Shown here: piece by piece, positions 35,169 to 45,236 of the stretch | Numbering within the stretch: position 1 is the stretch's first letter | Layout: each line of letters opens with the position of its first letter | Origin: Limnoperna fortunei | Taxonomy: Eukaryota; Mollusca; Bivalvia; Mytilida; Modiolidae | DNA: 64,000 nucleotides | Assembly: GCA_944474755.1 (NCBI GenBank) | Contig: OX104112.1 | Coordinates: 20,424,460 to 20,488,459 of the forward strand | Direction: 5' to 3' | The notes under the pieces: generated by a model | Database searches by the model: none | Told to the model about the DNA's origin: nothing | What the model saw: only the letters and a program-made list of their open reading frames with translations | Made by a program: the position numbers and the translations under genes

Positions 35169-35176
35169 GCGGGGAG
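35169..35176 (+). promoter_or_regulatory. Polypurine tract of the BEL/Pao element
   Basis: A purine-rich GGCGGGGAG run directly abuts the TGTACTG start of the right LTR, the expected place for plus-strand DNA priming. Confidence 0.6.
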
Positions 35177-35842
35177 TGTACTGTAGTTACATTACTAATT
35201 TTTATTCCTTCTTGGATTATTAATTATAGTGTAAGATTTAACCACATCTACTTATTGTTTGGATCGGTTTAGCATCCCAGTTTCTATGCAACTCCTCCGG
35301 ACAGTCTCACAGGTTTTAGCTTCCTTTGAATTCTTTCTCTTCTGTGTGATGAAATACTTGTCCGACACGTTATTGGATCATCTCTATTTTAGGAGTTAAA
35401 CCTTGCCGACGTACAGTTTTAATTTATTTTATGAGACTTTCGGCTGTTTATTCTCATGTTTTACTAATCGTTTAAAGATTTGTTTATTGGTAGGATTACT
35501 TCTGTTCGTCATTTTTGGATCTCGACTGACCTTGAATAGCCAGATGTGATTGCCTTTAATTAATAATTTATAAACTCTAGAGACTGTATATTTTTATGGT
35601 TCTAAATTTAATTAACGTTATATTTGTAACTTTCTCTGATTCATGCTTATGATTGTTTTATTTATGTTTCAGCAATTTACCTTCACTTCATCTTCATTTC
35701 ATCTTCACTTCATCCTTACTCACTGTTACTCACTCACTCGCTTGTATATTACGTGGTTTAATAAACGATCTTTCCCCGGATTTCGTCGTATATTTGCCCC
35801 GTACATATATTTTGGTTAGCTATCTGCCACACGGGCAGAATA
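35177..35842 (+). repeat. 3' LTR
   Basis: Matches 29609-30272 end to end, from TGTACTGTAGTTACATTAC to CACACGGGCAGAATA. It is followed at once by the target duplication CTTCA (35843-35847). The 97-codon frame over its end is not a gene. Confidence 0.92.
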
Positions 35843-37455
35843 CTTCATCAAGAACCTGGGTAGAACCGAATCGACTGCAATCCCAACACGGAAGAGCGCT
35901 ATATCTCCTTCACGAAGAGCGTGCCGGTTGGAGAGTACAGGGATAAGAAAGGAAAGATGAAGACGCAATACCAGTTCTTCATTGATAGTTTCAAGTTCAT
36001 GAATGCCAGTCTCCAGAGCCTAGTCGAAGCAACGCCGGTCGATGCATTTACCAACATGCGGCGAGAATTTAGTGCAGTGCCAATGAACCCGGAGCTCTTC
36101 AAGGTGGGTCAGTTTAAGTCGGAGAATTGTCGAAAAATCACCCTACGCGGGGGAAAATCTAAAAGGGGCATAAATAACCGGCTCGTTAGAGGGAACACTC
36201 CTAACAGATGAGTTGGTTTCTATTTTTTTAAAAGGTTGGTACAATTTATGTTTACTATTTTGATAAAGAGGCAAATTGTTTTATTTATGTTTTAACTTTA
36301 TTCAAATATTATGGTTTTAAGAATCTTACTCTCATATTTTTAATAGTTACGGAAATTTGGTTCATAAATAGAAATAAATTATTAAATTGTAAATGTCAAT
36401 TATTGTATAAAATTAAATTTACTTTATGTGTAGAATTGTAATTACTTTATATGAAATAAAAATATCTGTGTCTTCCACCTAACAGACGAGTTGGTTTCTA
36501 TTTTTTTAAAAGGCCCATTTTCGAAACCCTGGCGGTAGCATAAGGCGCCTTATAATACAGATTTGCAAAGGATCACGTAGTCGTACAAAACCACATCCAA
36601 CCTCTCGCTATACTAAGTGTGTATCCCCAGGAAAATACAATACAGTATAAGTAAGCAATACTCAGCAAGCAACCAGAATACAAAATGCAGTTATAATAAA
36701 TTGTAATCCGTGAAGATCAATGGAGTAAGAAAACTGGAGGCGAATCTCCACGACAGGGAGGGATATGTGATTCACTATGTGACTCTGAAGAAATACCTCG
36801 TCAGGAAAATCGTTCGAGCCATCCAGTTCACGCAGAGTCCATGGTTGAAGAAGTACGTTGAGAAAAATACAGCTTGTCTGGTCGCTGCTCCCACCACCTT
36901 CGAGAAGGAGTTATTCAAACTCATGAACAACGCCGTATTCGGGAAAACCATGAAGAACATTCGTAGCAGCAGGGTGGACGTGCGACTAGGTAACAGCGAT
37001 AAGGTTGCCAGGAAATTGGTGGCAAAAACTTCAAGCGCATTACAGTGTTCAGCGAGGACTTGGCTGCAGTGCACCTACATCGCACGGAACTGGTCTTAGA
37101 CAAACCGATCTACCTTGGATTCTCCATCCTCGACCTATCGAAGACATTGATTACCGACTTCGTCTACCACTATCTCAAGTCAACGGACGGTGACCGGGCC
37201 AGCATCTGTTACCCCTACACGGACAGCTTGATCTGCGACATCCAGACAGCGGACGTGTACAAGGATATGGCGAAGAGTGTGCAGTAGTAGTTCGATACCT
37301 CCAACTACGCTACGGACCATGCTTCCGGGATCCCGGTCGACGTGAACAAGAAGGTGATCGGAATGTTCAAAGATGAGTGCGCCGGCCAACCGATGACATA
37401 GTACGTAGGACTCCGGCCAAAGGCCTATGCCTACAAGGTAGATTTTTTCACGTAG
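35843..37455 (+). pseudogene. Family-B DNA polymerase, C-terminal part (broken)
   Basis: This resumes the polymerase gene on the far side of the BEL/Pao insertion. 35870-36110 reads, after a frame change, ERYISFTKSVPVGEYRDKKG-type text and then FFIDSFKFMNASLQSLV. A ~0.5-kb non-coding stretch (36200-36700) follows. From 36710 come GYVIHYVTLKKYLVR, IQFTQSPWLKKYVEKNT and FKLMNNAVFGKTMKN (polymerase motif B region, KxxxNxxFGK). In another frame (37045-37287) LDKPIYLGFSILDLSK precedes a motif C that reads YTDSL, where family members have DTDSL. The last traces (QPMT-stop-YVGLRPKAYAYKV) end at about 37440. Loss of the first Asp of motif C and many breaks make it non-functional. Confidence 0.8.
36201..36513 (+). 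repeat. 35-bp direct repeats flanking a 243-bp insert in the polymerase gene
   Basis: CTAACAGATGAGTTGGTTTC plus TATTTTTTTAAAAGG (36201-36235) recurs at 36479-36513 with one mismatch. The AT-rich insert between them contains AATAAAAAT near its end. It sits within the polymerase region where coding text is missing. It could be a local duplication, or an inserted element whose ends are the repeats. Confidence 0.65.
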
Positions 37456-37474
37456 TCTCTCGAGACCAAAGTTG

Positions 37475-37593
37475 TCAGTTCGAGCCTTACTGTGGGCCGG
37501 GTGCACTTGACTCCAGCCTTAATTGACAAAGATGAAAAGTGTTCATGCCAAAGATCGAGGATGTTTACTGGGTACTCATGCTACGGCGTTAAA
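37475..37593 (+). mobile_element. Decayed SINE fragment
   Basis: GTTCGAGCCTTACTGTGGGC (box B and following), TGCACTTGACTCCAGCCTTA, ATTGACAAAGATG and a GCGTTAAAC end follow the bivalve SINE order, with an internal deletion. It marks the right border of the Polinton-like block. Confidence 0.6.
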
Positions 37594-38300
37594 CTAGAAA
37601 AATATCTTAAACATTGATTAATAATTGCATGTCATTATAAAAGGTATCTTATAAGGTCAATCAGTTGATTAAGTTGATTAGTTTGCTTTAAGTATCTTAT
37701 TCTTACCAAAAGAAGTTATAAGACTCGTACAGTGTTTATTTAGTTCACTTCAAAAATGAACAAATTGCATATTGAGTAAACGTGGTTTGGTAAAATATAG
37801 CTTTTAAAATGAAAAATATCCGTGTTGGAGGGTCATGAGTACATCTTTATCCTTCATTAGACGTTAAACTAAATATTAAGGAAGTCAGCATCACGGTTTT
37901 CTAAATATAAATTTTCACAATGAATTATGTCCTGGTTTGAATAGTTAATTATTTTGAGTGAAAATAGTTTTAACACTAAATGCACAACCATGTGTACATA
38001 TATAAGAGATATATGTTCACATGTTTTGCAAACATGTTTTTCCTGTTCAGCAGGACCAGATGAAATCAAGACACGACTAATGAAATAATTGTCGATTCTT
38101 AGAATATGAGATGGACGATTTCACCATAACTTTGTAATCTAGAAACAAACAGATCTATTCCTAATTATGTCTTTTAGACCTTCGATTAAGGTAATTTCTA
38201 TCAAAAAACAAAACAAAAAAAAAACCAAAACAAAACAAAAGTCAATATAAAACAGCTATACTGTTTGACAATATATGATTATATTCCATGAGCATTTATC
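37594..38300. other. No feature recognised; A-rich tract at 38200-38240
   Basis: AT-rich sequence with an AAAAC-rich simple-sequence tract just before the next SINE. No gene. Confidence 0.4.
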
Positions 38301-38307
38301 TATAGAG

Positions 38308-38555
38308 GGGCCTCGGTGGCTGAGTGATTAAGGTAGTTCGTCTACTACTGATCACGTGGTATGTTAACACTGAGGTTGCGTGTTCGAGTCTCACTGCGGG
38401 AGGGGGTGTACTCGACTCCAATCTTAAGTGATAAGGATTGCCAGTTTTCCTATCGAAGGTCCGGGGTTTTCTCAGGGTACTCCGGCTTCCTCTACCAATA
38501 AAAACTGGACGCCATGATATAGCTGAAAATTGCTGAAAGTGGCGTTAAAAAAAAA
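38308..38555 (+). mobile_element. tRNA-derived SINE, near full length
   Basis: It starts GGGCCTCGGTGGCTGAGTGA (A-box head) and has box B TGTTCGAGTCTC at about 38380. The conserved body is TACTCGACTCCAATCTTAAG, GATTGCCAGTTTTCCTA and GGGTACTCCGGCTTCCTCTA. The tail is AATAAAAACTGGACGCCATG, ATATAGCTGAAAATTGCTGA, AAGTGGCGTT and then A(9). This is the best copy in the window together with 63559, and it serves as the reference for the other fragments. Confidence 0.9.
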
Positions 38556-38639
38556 TTCCAATAAAAAATCATATATCTATAATATAAAATTTGTGCATGT
38601 AAACAAATTTAAAAATATACTTACGACTACAGTAGAAAT

Positions 38640-38765
38640 CGATAAACATAGGCTAAACTTTTTATGAAAATCTCTATGAACTTTTGATTGCCTCCAACAT
38701 GAATTATTACTATTAAAACTTAAAGCATATACGGTGTTGCAGACAATGCGTTAAAATGCCTCAAA
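38640..38765 (+). mobile_element. Small LINE fragment duplicating 39620-39725
   Basis: ATGAAAATCTCTATGAACTTTTGATTG (split by substitutions), ATTACTATTAAAACTTAAAG and GGTGTTGCAGACAATGCG follow the RT region of the LINE relic 960 bp downstream. Only this short piece is present, which suggests a local duplication or a second truncated copy. Confidence 0.65.
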
Positions 38766-38909
38766 GTTTCATGATGACAATAAAAATTAAAACTAAATAT
38801 ATTTAAAGTTAAAATACACATGACCTACAAACATGTTTTGAAACATAGACATAGAAATAAATATAAACAAAGATCAAGTAATTAGGCAAGCAACGATGAA
38901 CCAAAATAA

Positions 38910-39066
38910 AGAGGGCTGAGTGGGTAATGTAGTTAGTCATCTACTATTAATCACCTGTCTGCCAACAACGAGGTTGCACGTTCGAGTCTCGCTGCTGGCA
39001 GGCTGTGCTCGACTCCAATCTTAATTGACAAGAACTGACAGTTTTCCTACCTAAGGTCGGGGATTG
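38910..39066 (+). mobile_element. SINE, 5' two thirds
   Basis: GGGCTGAGTGGGTAATGTAG, AGGTTGCACGTTCGAGTCTC (box B), CTCGACTCCAATCTTAATTG and CAGTTTTCCTACCTAAGGTC are in the usual order. It ends abruptly after CGGGGATTG without the tail. Confidence 0.75.
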
Positions 39067-39279
39067 TTGACCTAGTAAGCTATTGTGTAATTATCAATGG
39101 TATATTCATTTTTCATTAAATGTTTACATTTTCATCGTCTGCGCTAAAACCACCGAGCCAAATTGTGCTAAAATACGCTGGTGGTGTACATTTCGAATAT
39201 ATATATATATTATATTAATATCTGATTGCATAAAAACATGGAAAATACTTTTTTTATTGATTGAACAAATTCCTTTCTT

Positions 39280-40735
39280 CATAAGGCTGCAGGAATCGAT
39301 GATATCTCTTAAAGTGTTAAAAATCGCTAAACTGGCTATAGTTAAAGCAATTACTAATCTAAAAAGATATGTCTTTTTCTAAATCAGAATTTCAAAAATC
39401 AGTTAAAAATGCACATGTAGTTCCATTTCATTATAAAACTGGTCAGTTAGAAGTAGATAATTATAGGCCTGTGAGTATTTTACCCATGGTATCAAAGTTT
39501 AAAGGCCATTTAACAGCAGATCATAGAGTATTTTGAAATTTATTTTACCCCTTCTTCTCAGCGTTTATACCAGGATATGAATGTGATACAGCACTCATTA
39601 AGCTAATCGAAGACTGGATCAAGGCAGTTGATGAAAATCTCTATGGAGCTTTTGATTGTCTATCATTATTTACTGCTATTAAAACTTAAAGCAAACGGTG
39701 TTGCAGACAATTCTTTAAATCTTTTACAAAATTATTTAGCAGATAGGAAAAATGCGTTTAAGTCGGAAATAATATCAGAACATGGAAAAATATTTATAAA
39801 GAAGTTCCCCAGGGTTCTATCCTGGGCCCTGTGCTTTTTAAGATATGCATGAATAATACATGTTATGAAAGATAGCACTCTTCATAATTATGCGGATGAT
39901 AATACATTGTCTCACTCAGGATCTGACCTAGATGGATTAGTTAACACTGGAGTATAAAAGGAACAACACAATAAATGGGAACTTGAAGTTCAGTGTGAAT
40001 GTGTAAATGAAATTAAACTCTTGGGAGTAACAATTAATTATCAGCTGCGTTTTAAATCATAAATATCTATTATTTGTAATACGGCCTCAGGAGAGTTAAA
40101 TTTTTTAAAAAGAATTGCTTAACATTTGTCTAAACTAGGATGATTTACAATATACTATTCATTTATTCTATCAAACTTAAATTATTGTCCAATTGTTTAG
40201 CACTTTTGTTGGAGGGTAATACTAAAAAATGTACAAAAAAACAGGAACGTGCCATAGAGGTTTATATACAAAGATTATCCAAGTGACTACGCAACTCATT
40301 TATACTACTTTGGAATGTCAACTTTAAAATTAGCACTTGAGATTTTTAAATTATACATAAGAAATCACCACTGTACCTATAAGATATTATAAGTTTTAAA
40401 AATTCAAATTACCCTATCAGAAAGGAAAACACAGTTAGTATTCCAAAGGGTAAGAGCAAGACATTATGGGTTGCGTTCGTTGAGATGTGCTGGAGCAACA
40501 CTCTGGAATGATCTACCTAACAACATTCGTGCAGAGGCAAATCTCAACGATTTCACAAGCTTTATAAACAACTGGAATGTCAGTTCTTGCAGATGTAGCT
40601 CTTGCAGATCTCATGGAATCACTCCTTTGAGCCTTCGCTGTATAATTGTTTCTTTGTTTATGCTTGTTTCACTTTTAAATCTCATTGGTATACACAACTT
40701 ATGCTAATTTTCGCTTAGTACTCACAGATCTCTGT
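39280..40735 (+). mobile_element. Heavily decayed LINE (same type as 2607-4690)
   Basis: Pieces of a reverse transcriptase lie in several frames. AGIDDISLKVLKIA is at about 39290 and NYRPVSILPMVSK at about 39460. ANGVADNSLNLLQNYLADRK is at about 39700, a degenerate VPQGSILGP at about 39810 (frameshifted), and HNYADDNTLSHSG at about 39885. The C-terminal GATLWNDLPNNIRAEANLND ends in CRCSSC at about 40590-40610. The order and the C-terminal CxCxxC match the LINE at 2607-4268, so they belong to related families. Many stops and deletions show that this copy is old. The longest open pieces are 74-99 codons. Confidence 0.8.
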
Positions 40736-40754
40736 GCATTTAGTTCTTATAAAA

Positions 40755-40795
40755 AACCCCAAAGAAACACGACCGAACAACCAGAGCCAAAAGTT
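40755..40795 (-). mobile_element. Short fragment of a Penelope-like 3' tail
   Basis: CAAAGAAACACGACCGAACA followed by ACCAGAGCCAAAAG matches the tail regions at 57797 and 61783 in the same orientation. It is too short to classify alone. Confidence 0.55.
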
Positions 40796-40799
40796 AAGT

Positions 40800-40852
40800 G
40801 AGATTTGGACTGGATAACTTAATGTTATGTTAGGACTGCACCAAACTGTTTT
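40800..40852 (+). repeat. Dispersed 50-bp sequence shared with 11179-11231
   Basis: AGATTTGGACTGGATAACTT, AATGTTATGTTAGGACTGCA and CCAAACTGT agree with the copy at 11.2 kb apart from a few bases. Confidence 0.65.
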
Positions 40853-41984
40853 AATGGTCAAAGGCCACGATAACACGAACAGTAAATTTTAGTCTTCACG
40901 CTGGGTATCGCTTGCTGCTACATTTTGTTTACAAAAATGAAGAACATAGACATCCATATACCATACACATTGTTGCTGTATTCATCTGATAGAATGAATA
41001 AATCTGATGTTCTGTAGGCGTAAAAGGATCGCTGTCTGTAAAGAAACATACTCACGAGGGCAAAATTGTCTGACGATATCAACGTCGCTCGTTCTTTCAT
41101 ATGATATAGAGCTATTTATTGAAAAGTACGGACACACGTCTTGATGGATGTTAAACTACAGTCAGTCACATCGTAATCGTCTTACTTAATTTTGGCACAA
41201 AACTTGTTCTCTATTACTATCAGTTAAAATTCGTGCTACATCAATAAACAGATATAATTGTATATAATATTATACTAGCTTCACGTTAGTTATGCCTAAG
41301 TCAAACAAAACAGAAAAACGAGCGCGTTACAATAGTAAAGGAGGATCATGTTTGGTGATATATTATAATATTTTGGCTGTTACTTAAGATGTATATATAC
41401 ACTAGCAAATCTACAACCAAGGGTTTCAATACACACACTTAACATATTTTTTCAAAGAACATAAGGCGGTAAGGGCGTTACTACTCTTTTTGGCCCTGTA
41501 ATTATTGTAAAAAATGCAGTTTAAGTGTTATTCTACATAACATTATTTATCAATTGCATTACATAATTGTGAACAATTAAGGATGTAAAATTTCGGGTAT
41601 ACCAGTCTTAAATTTATGCACAAACATTACTATGTGTAACTGAATACAATTTTAGAAATCCAAATTTATGGTTGACGATTTATGACGTAATAAAATGATA
41701 AAAATGAAACGCAACCAGTGCTAATTTTCATGACATCAAATAACAATATCCTATCTATTATTCCTATGTAAGATTGTGCGTATTTTTACTCATTCCTGTA
41801 CATTCGGGTATACCTTTGGGAGACACAGTGGACGATTGGATTGGTAAAGGTTATGTCGACACAAAATTAGCAAGTTCGAGGTTTACCGAAGCAGTTGTGT
41901 GTTCTCGTTCAACTTTAAATGACATGAATAGTAACTGTTTCGTTAGATTGAATAGATCGGATTATTGTCAAAAGTAGGGAGGTT
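40853..41984. other. No gene recognised
   Basis: AT-rich sequence. A 67-codon frame at 41774-41977 has no motif I know and no supporting context. Confidence 0.4.
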
Positions 41985-42065
41985 ACTATATTACTCTCCC
42001 CATTCCCGGTAAACACTTGACAGCATGATGTAGCCAGAAATGACGAACTTAAAACCGCTTTGAAG
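41985..42065 (+). mobile_element. SINE tail relic
   Basis: GACAGCATGATGTAGCCAGAA and the preceding CCGGTAAACACTT resemble the 3' part of the SINE tail, but divergence is strong. Confidence 0.35.
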
Positions 42066-42212
42066 AAATATACAGTCGATACCGCCGATCTTCAATGTTA
42101 ATCCGTTTTTCATAATTTCATAATTTTGATTGCTGACAATAAAGTTTAACAAAAGACACGTCAACATTTAAACATTTAAGATGTATACAATTTCTTTCCT
42201 TTTTAAACTGGG

Positions 42213-42410
42213 CCTTGTTGACACAGTGGTTGAGCGATCTAATATTTATCACCTGTCGCGGGAGTGTCAAAACTAAGGCTGCGAGTTAAAGTCTCATTTT
42301 TGGCACGTAGTGCTCGACATTATCATCGTGTACTTCCGCTCTCACACATAAATGGACGCCATAATAAGACTGAAAAAAAGCTGCAAGTAGCGTAAAATCC
42401 CAATAAGACA
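42213..42410 (+). mobile_element. Diverged SINE
   Basis: TGTTGACACAGTGGTTGAGC (head), TATTTATCACCTGTCGC, a degenerate box B (GCGAGTTAAAGTCTC), TGCTCGACATTATC, AAATGGACGCCATAATAAG and AAGTAGCGTAAAATCCC keep the SINE order. An internal deletion removes the central part. Confidence 0.65.
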
Positions 42411-42850
42411 AAATAATTAAACATAATTCTTTTAGAAGACTGCTAGATCGACAACTGAGTCTTCGCATATAATAGTGCCAAAGTTGATACTTAGCCATTT
42501 CAGTATAAAATCCCAAGGAAAATAATAAAGTAGTCATAAAGAATATTTGACTATCAGGATTCTTTTTTAACTGTATCGATTTCGTGTTGTATTTTTGTAT
42601 GTTTATTTTAAAACCACTTTGTCCAGCTCCAATCCTCTTCAGGTCAAAAACAAAGGCAGGTAAAATAGTTTCCGATGCTTAGCTCCTGAGCACGCCCCGT
42701 TAAGCAGAGAGAGAACATTTCGTTATGGTTGGAGTAAAATATATGTCGTCACTCACTAACATATGAATGAAATAGTTACCGTATTGTGCATAACATAATA
42801 TAACAAACATCAGAATACCATTAGTCGTCACATAACACCCTGACTTAAAA
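42411..42850. other. No feature recognised
   Basis: No gene or repeat identified; AT-rich. Confidence 0.35.
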
Positions 42851-42853
42851 CAC

Positions 42854-43410
42854 ATCTCAAATGTTGTAAGGAAACATTACAACCTTATCGAAAATGATCC
42901 AACTTTAAAAAAGCTTTCCCCTCAACCACCTATAATGACATACCGTCGTCCAACATGTCTAAAAGATATCACTGTAAATTCAAAACGAACCCTCTTCAAA
43001 ACCTGGTGGCTACAATCCATGCAATCGCAGGAGTTGCAAATGTTGTAAAGCAGCAAACGTTTCTAGCACCTTTCGAAGCACAACAACCAACGCAACTTTA
43101 CAACATACTCCACTGGTTCCTGTAAATCCAGCAATTGTATTTACATACTGACCTGTTGAAACATCCAGTGTGTTGGGGAAACGAAGACAGCTTTCAATAT
43201 GCGATTTAGCAACCATTGCTCTTTTTCCCGAAAAACAAAAATTGTCCGTTAACTTGCCACCTTAAAACTACAGGTCATTCCTTTGATACAAAATTCCAGA
43301 TTATTGAACAAAAACCAAAGTGGAATGCATCAACCTGAAGACTTCGAGAAACATTTTGGATACATCAATTAAAAATTCTTGAATCTGATGGCTTGAACGA
43401 ACGTAATTCA
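42854..43410 (+). pseudogene. Fragment of a Penelope-like element: RT C-terminus, linker and GIY-YIG endonuclease
   Basis: On the plus strand one frame reads HYNLIENDPTLKKL and MTYRRPTCLKDITVNSK (42880-42985), the end of a Penelope-like RT. After a frame change come NPCNRRSCKCCKAANVSSTF (43015), the Cys-rich linker, and then in another frame a VGETKTAFNMRFSNH piece (about 43175). The end is GHSFDTKFQIIEQKPKWNAS then RLRETFWIHQLKILESDGLN (43270-43395), with one stop between. This is the C-terminal GIY-YIG nuclease that nicks target DNA. The order RT then GIY-YIG is the canonical one. It is 5'-truncated and has several frameshifts. It contrasts with the permuted element at 57785-60600. Confidence 0.72.
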
Positions 43411-43438
43411 TAGGTAGAATACTAAATATTAATGGTCC

Positions 43439-43732
43439 TACAGTAATATGATCAAACAAATATGTTGGAATTGTTAAAGTCATGTTATGTTACAAAATTC
43501 TTCATTCACTTTGTTACAGTTTTTTAACGAGATCAACTTCCGGACGAAAAAAGATCAACCAATCAGCATTCGGCAGATTTGATCACGTGACACGTAATTG
43601 CCGTAGAGCTCGCCGCTTGTCGCTGCCCGCTGCGAACTGTGCCCGCTATTATACTTTACAATGTAAACCAGTAGTTAAAAAAATTAGATATTAGGATCAA
43701 TAACTGTTTTTCTCGCTCAAAACTTCACTTGG
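43439..43732 (+). repeat. Repeat X, copy 1 (CCAAT and CACGTG sites)
   Basis: About 294 bp nearly identical to 46506-46815. It contains GATCAACCAATCAGCATTCG with a CCAAT box, GATCACGTGACACG, and CCGTAGAGCTCGCCGC, and ends CGCTCAAAACTTCACTTGG. It carries no credible ORF (the 70-codon frame at 43482 is not conserved in the other copy). The CCAAT box and palindromic CACGTG look promoter-like. It may be an LTR-like or 5' UTR fragment of an element that I cannot name. Confidence 0.65.
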
Positions 43733-44403
43733 TTTAGTATTTCGTTTAACTCTGAAAAACAGAAACAATTTTTTTTGCAAATATACAACCACCAGATATA
43801 ACGTTTACAATAAATGACTCTGATATTCCATGCAGCTACTAAATTTCATAAACACCTAGGAATCACATTTAGAAGTGATGCTAAGAGGAACATAAACATT
43901 GACAATATTTTATTTAGTGTTTCTAGGCACCTAAACCCACGGAGGAAACTCAAATATAAATTAAACAAAAATCAGGAAAATTTGTATTTAGTCTTCATAA
44001 GACCCCTATTTGAGTATGCTTGTGAAAATCGTTGTCCACCGAACAGAAGGAACAAGTTTTCTAACAATAATTGAGTATATCAAGGTTAAGAACGATTCCA
44101 TATTGCTTTATGCATTGAACAAAGAGTTTTTGAATCACAGATGTCATCACATCATCCTTATTATTTAATTATTGTAATATTTTTGCAACATTTTTTTCTT
44201 TCCTTATACCTTCCCGCTTTCTCCTTGTACATTTCTTATCTTGCATATATACTATATGTTGTATTAAATTGTATGCATTGTCCACGAATGTTCTTTTGTA
44301 ACATTTGGTATATTTTTGACTTCATAAGTTTTACTAACATGTGTCTTATCATATTTGTATCTTTGAGCATATAAATGTTTAAACTGATTTACCTACCTAC
44401 CTT
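43733..44403 (+). mobile_element. LINE 3' end in copy A (RT thumb region and 3' UTR)
   Basis: The frame at 43814-44074 contains KFHKHLGITFRSDAKRNINI, LNPRRKLKYKLNKNQENLYL and VFIRPLFEYACEN, the region just after the catalytic core in many LINE reverse transcriptases. It is followed by a T-rich 3' UTR and ends in (ACCT)3 at about 44391-44402, a microsatellite-type LINE tail. Compared with copy B the upstream RT part is absent, replaced at 43732 by repeat X. Confidence 0.7.
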
Positions 44404-45014
44404 ACGACCATCCGACAAATTATTGGTGGAATTGTGATGCGTCGCATTCCGCGTCATACCATACACGACTTTAAAAGGTGACGAGTTGTTATTTAGACAA
44501 ACACCAATAGATTTACTCTTGATATCTGTTTTTGCACAAATATTTTTTAGGATGCACAATAAGATTAATATGATATTATTGATAAAAGACAATAATATAT
44601 ATTAAGTGTGTATTATCGAGTGCACTTCTTGTTTTAGAAGCACTGTTGTTTTATTCAATATTCTGCATTGGCCTATTAAGGAAGCTTAAATGTGATGTTC
44701 GTATAACTGTTGTATTAAACAGACAGTGACCGTTCATCACAAAAATGTGACGTCATAGTTGATTCCCATCCCTGTAAATTAAAATGCAGAACGCATTCAA
44801 AGTGATATATTCACATTTACAATGCAACGAGAAAATAATGGAGTATGTGGTCGGGATGGAGAATTAAACCTTATGAGCAGCTCATGGCAAAGAGCTATGA
44901 GAACTTCTATTAGCATTTTTCGGATAATATGTTTATTTGTATGGGGTTTAATGCCATTTTTAGAAATATCGCAGTTTTTATTAGGAGTTACAAAGTCACT
45001 GTAAAGCGTGCACG

Positions 45015-45062
45015 TTGTCAGTATTAGGTGATTAACTACCCTGACCACTCAGCCATTGAGGC
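45015..45062 (-). mobile_element. SINE head fragment in copy A
   Basis: Read on the minus strand, CCAAGCCTCAATGGCTGAGT followed by GGTCAGGGTAGTTAATCACC matches the tRNA-like head of the bivalve SINE. The same fragment is at 50475-50525 in copy B, so it was present before the duplication. Confidence 0.65.
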
Positions 45063-45225
45063 TTGGATCTCGGATGATATTCTTACTAAGAAGAAACCTG
45101 CGAAGGTTGTATTTTTTATCTTATTTCCATTGGTGTTTATCCTGCACCGTTGTATTGTTGACAGGTGCATAAATCAAGATTACTGAAAGATATTTTTAGA
45201 TATTGGAAATAACATATTGCGTGAC

Positions 45226-45236
45226 CAAGATGGCGG
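45226..45236 (+). promoter_or_regulatory. YY1-like site CAAGATGGCGG (copy A)
   Basis: CAAGATGGCGG is a good match to the YY1 consensus known from LINE and housekeeping promoters. It lies upstream of the ORF1-like frame and is repeated exactly at 50687-50697. It could mark the transcription start of the ORF1-bearing element (inference). Confidence 0.45.

Larger units (their letters stand above)
29609..35842 (+). mobile_element. BEL/Pao LTR retrotransposon inserted in the polymerase gene
   Basis: A complete pair of LTRs (664 and 666 bp) and perfect 5-bp target duplications (CTTCA) bound a 4.9-kb interior. The interior encodes gag (DUF1759-type), zinc knuckles, a DUF1758-type aspartic protease, a reverse transcriptase with YVDD and an RNase H. 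An integrase is not found: after the RNase H only about 300 bases remain before the right LTR. The gag-pol frame is broken by several stops and frameshifts, so this copy would need help to move. The two LTRs look about 97% identical by eye, so the insertion is fairly recent and younger than the host element. Confidence 0.93.
26840..37455 (+). mobile_element. Decayed Polinton/Maverick-like element, split by an LTR retrotransposon
   Basis: A block of noticeably higher GC than its surroundings holds, in order on the plus strand, a coiled-coil ORF, a SAP-like ORF and a family-B DNA polymerase. No retroviral-type integrase, packaging ATPase, protease or capsid genes of the usual Polinton set were found, and no terminal inverted repeats were seen, so only part of the element survives. 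The right end is cut at about 37455 near a SINE relic. The family assignment rests on the polymerase motifs. Confidence 0.65.

Noticed and set aside
26840..37455. An intact giant-virus or adintovirus integration
   Set aside because: Only a coiled-coil ORF, a SAP-like ORF and a broken polymerase are present; no capsid, ATPase, protease or integrase was found.
37180..37506. 108-codon minus-strand frame
   Set aside because: Antisense to the polymerase motif C region; no homology.
38308..38400. Genuine tRNA gene
   Set aside because: The A-box and B-box are present, but no closed cloverleaf could be drawn, and the sequence continues into a SINE body found many times in the window.
44141..44374. 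77-codon hydrophobic frame (repeated at 49541) as a membrane protein
   Set aside because: It lies in the T-rich 3' UTR of the LINE; runs of Phe, Leu and Tyr are expected from T-rich sequence.
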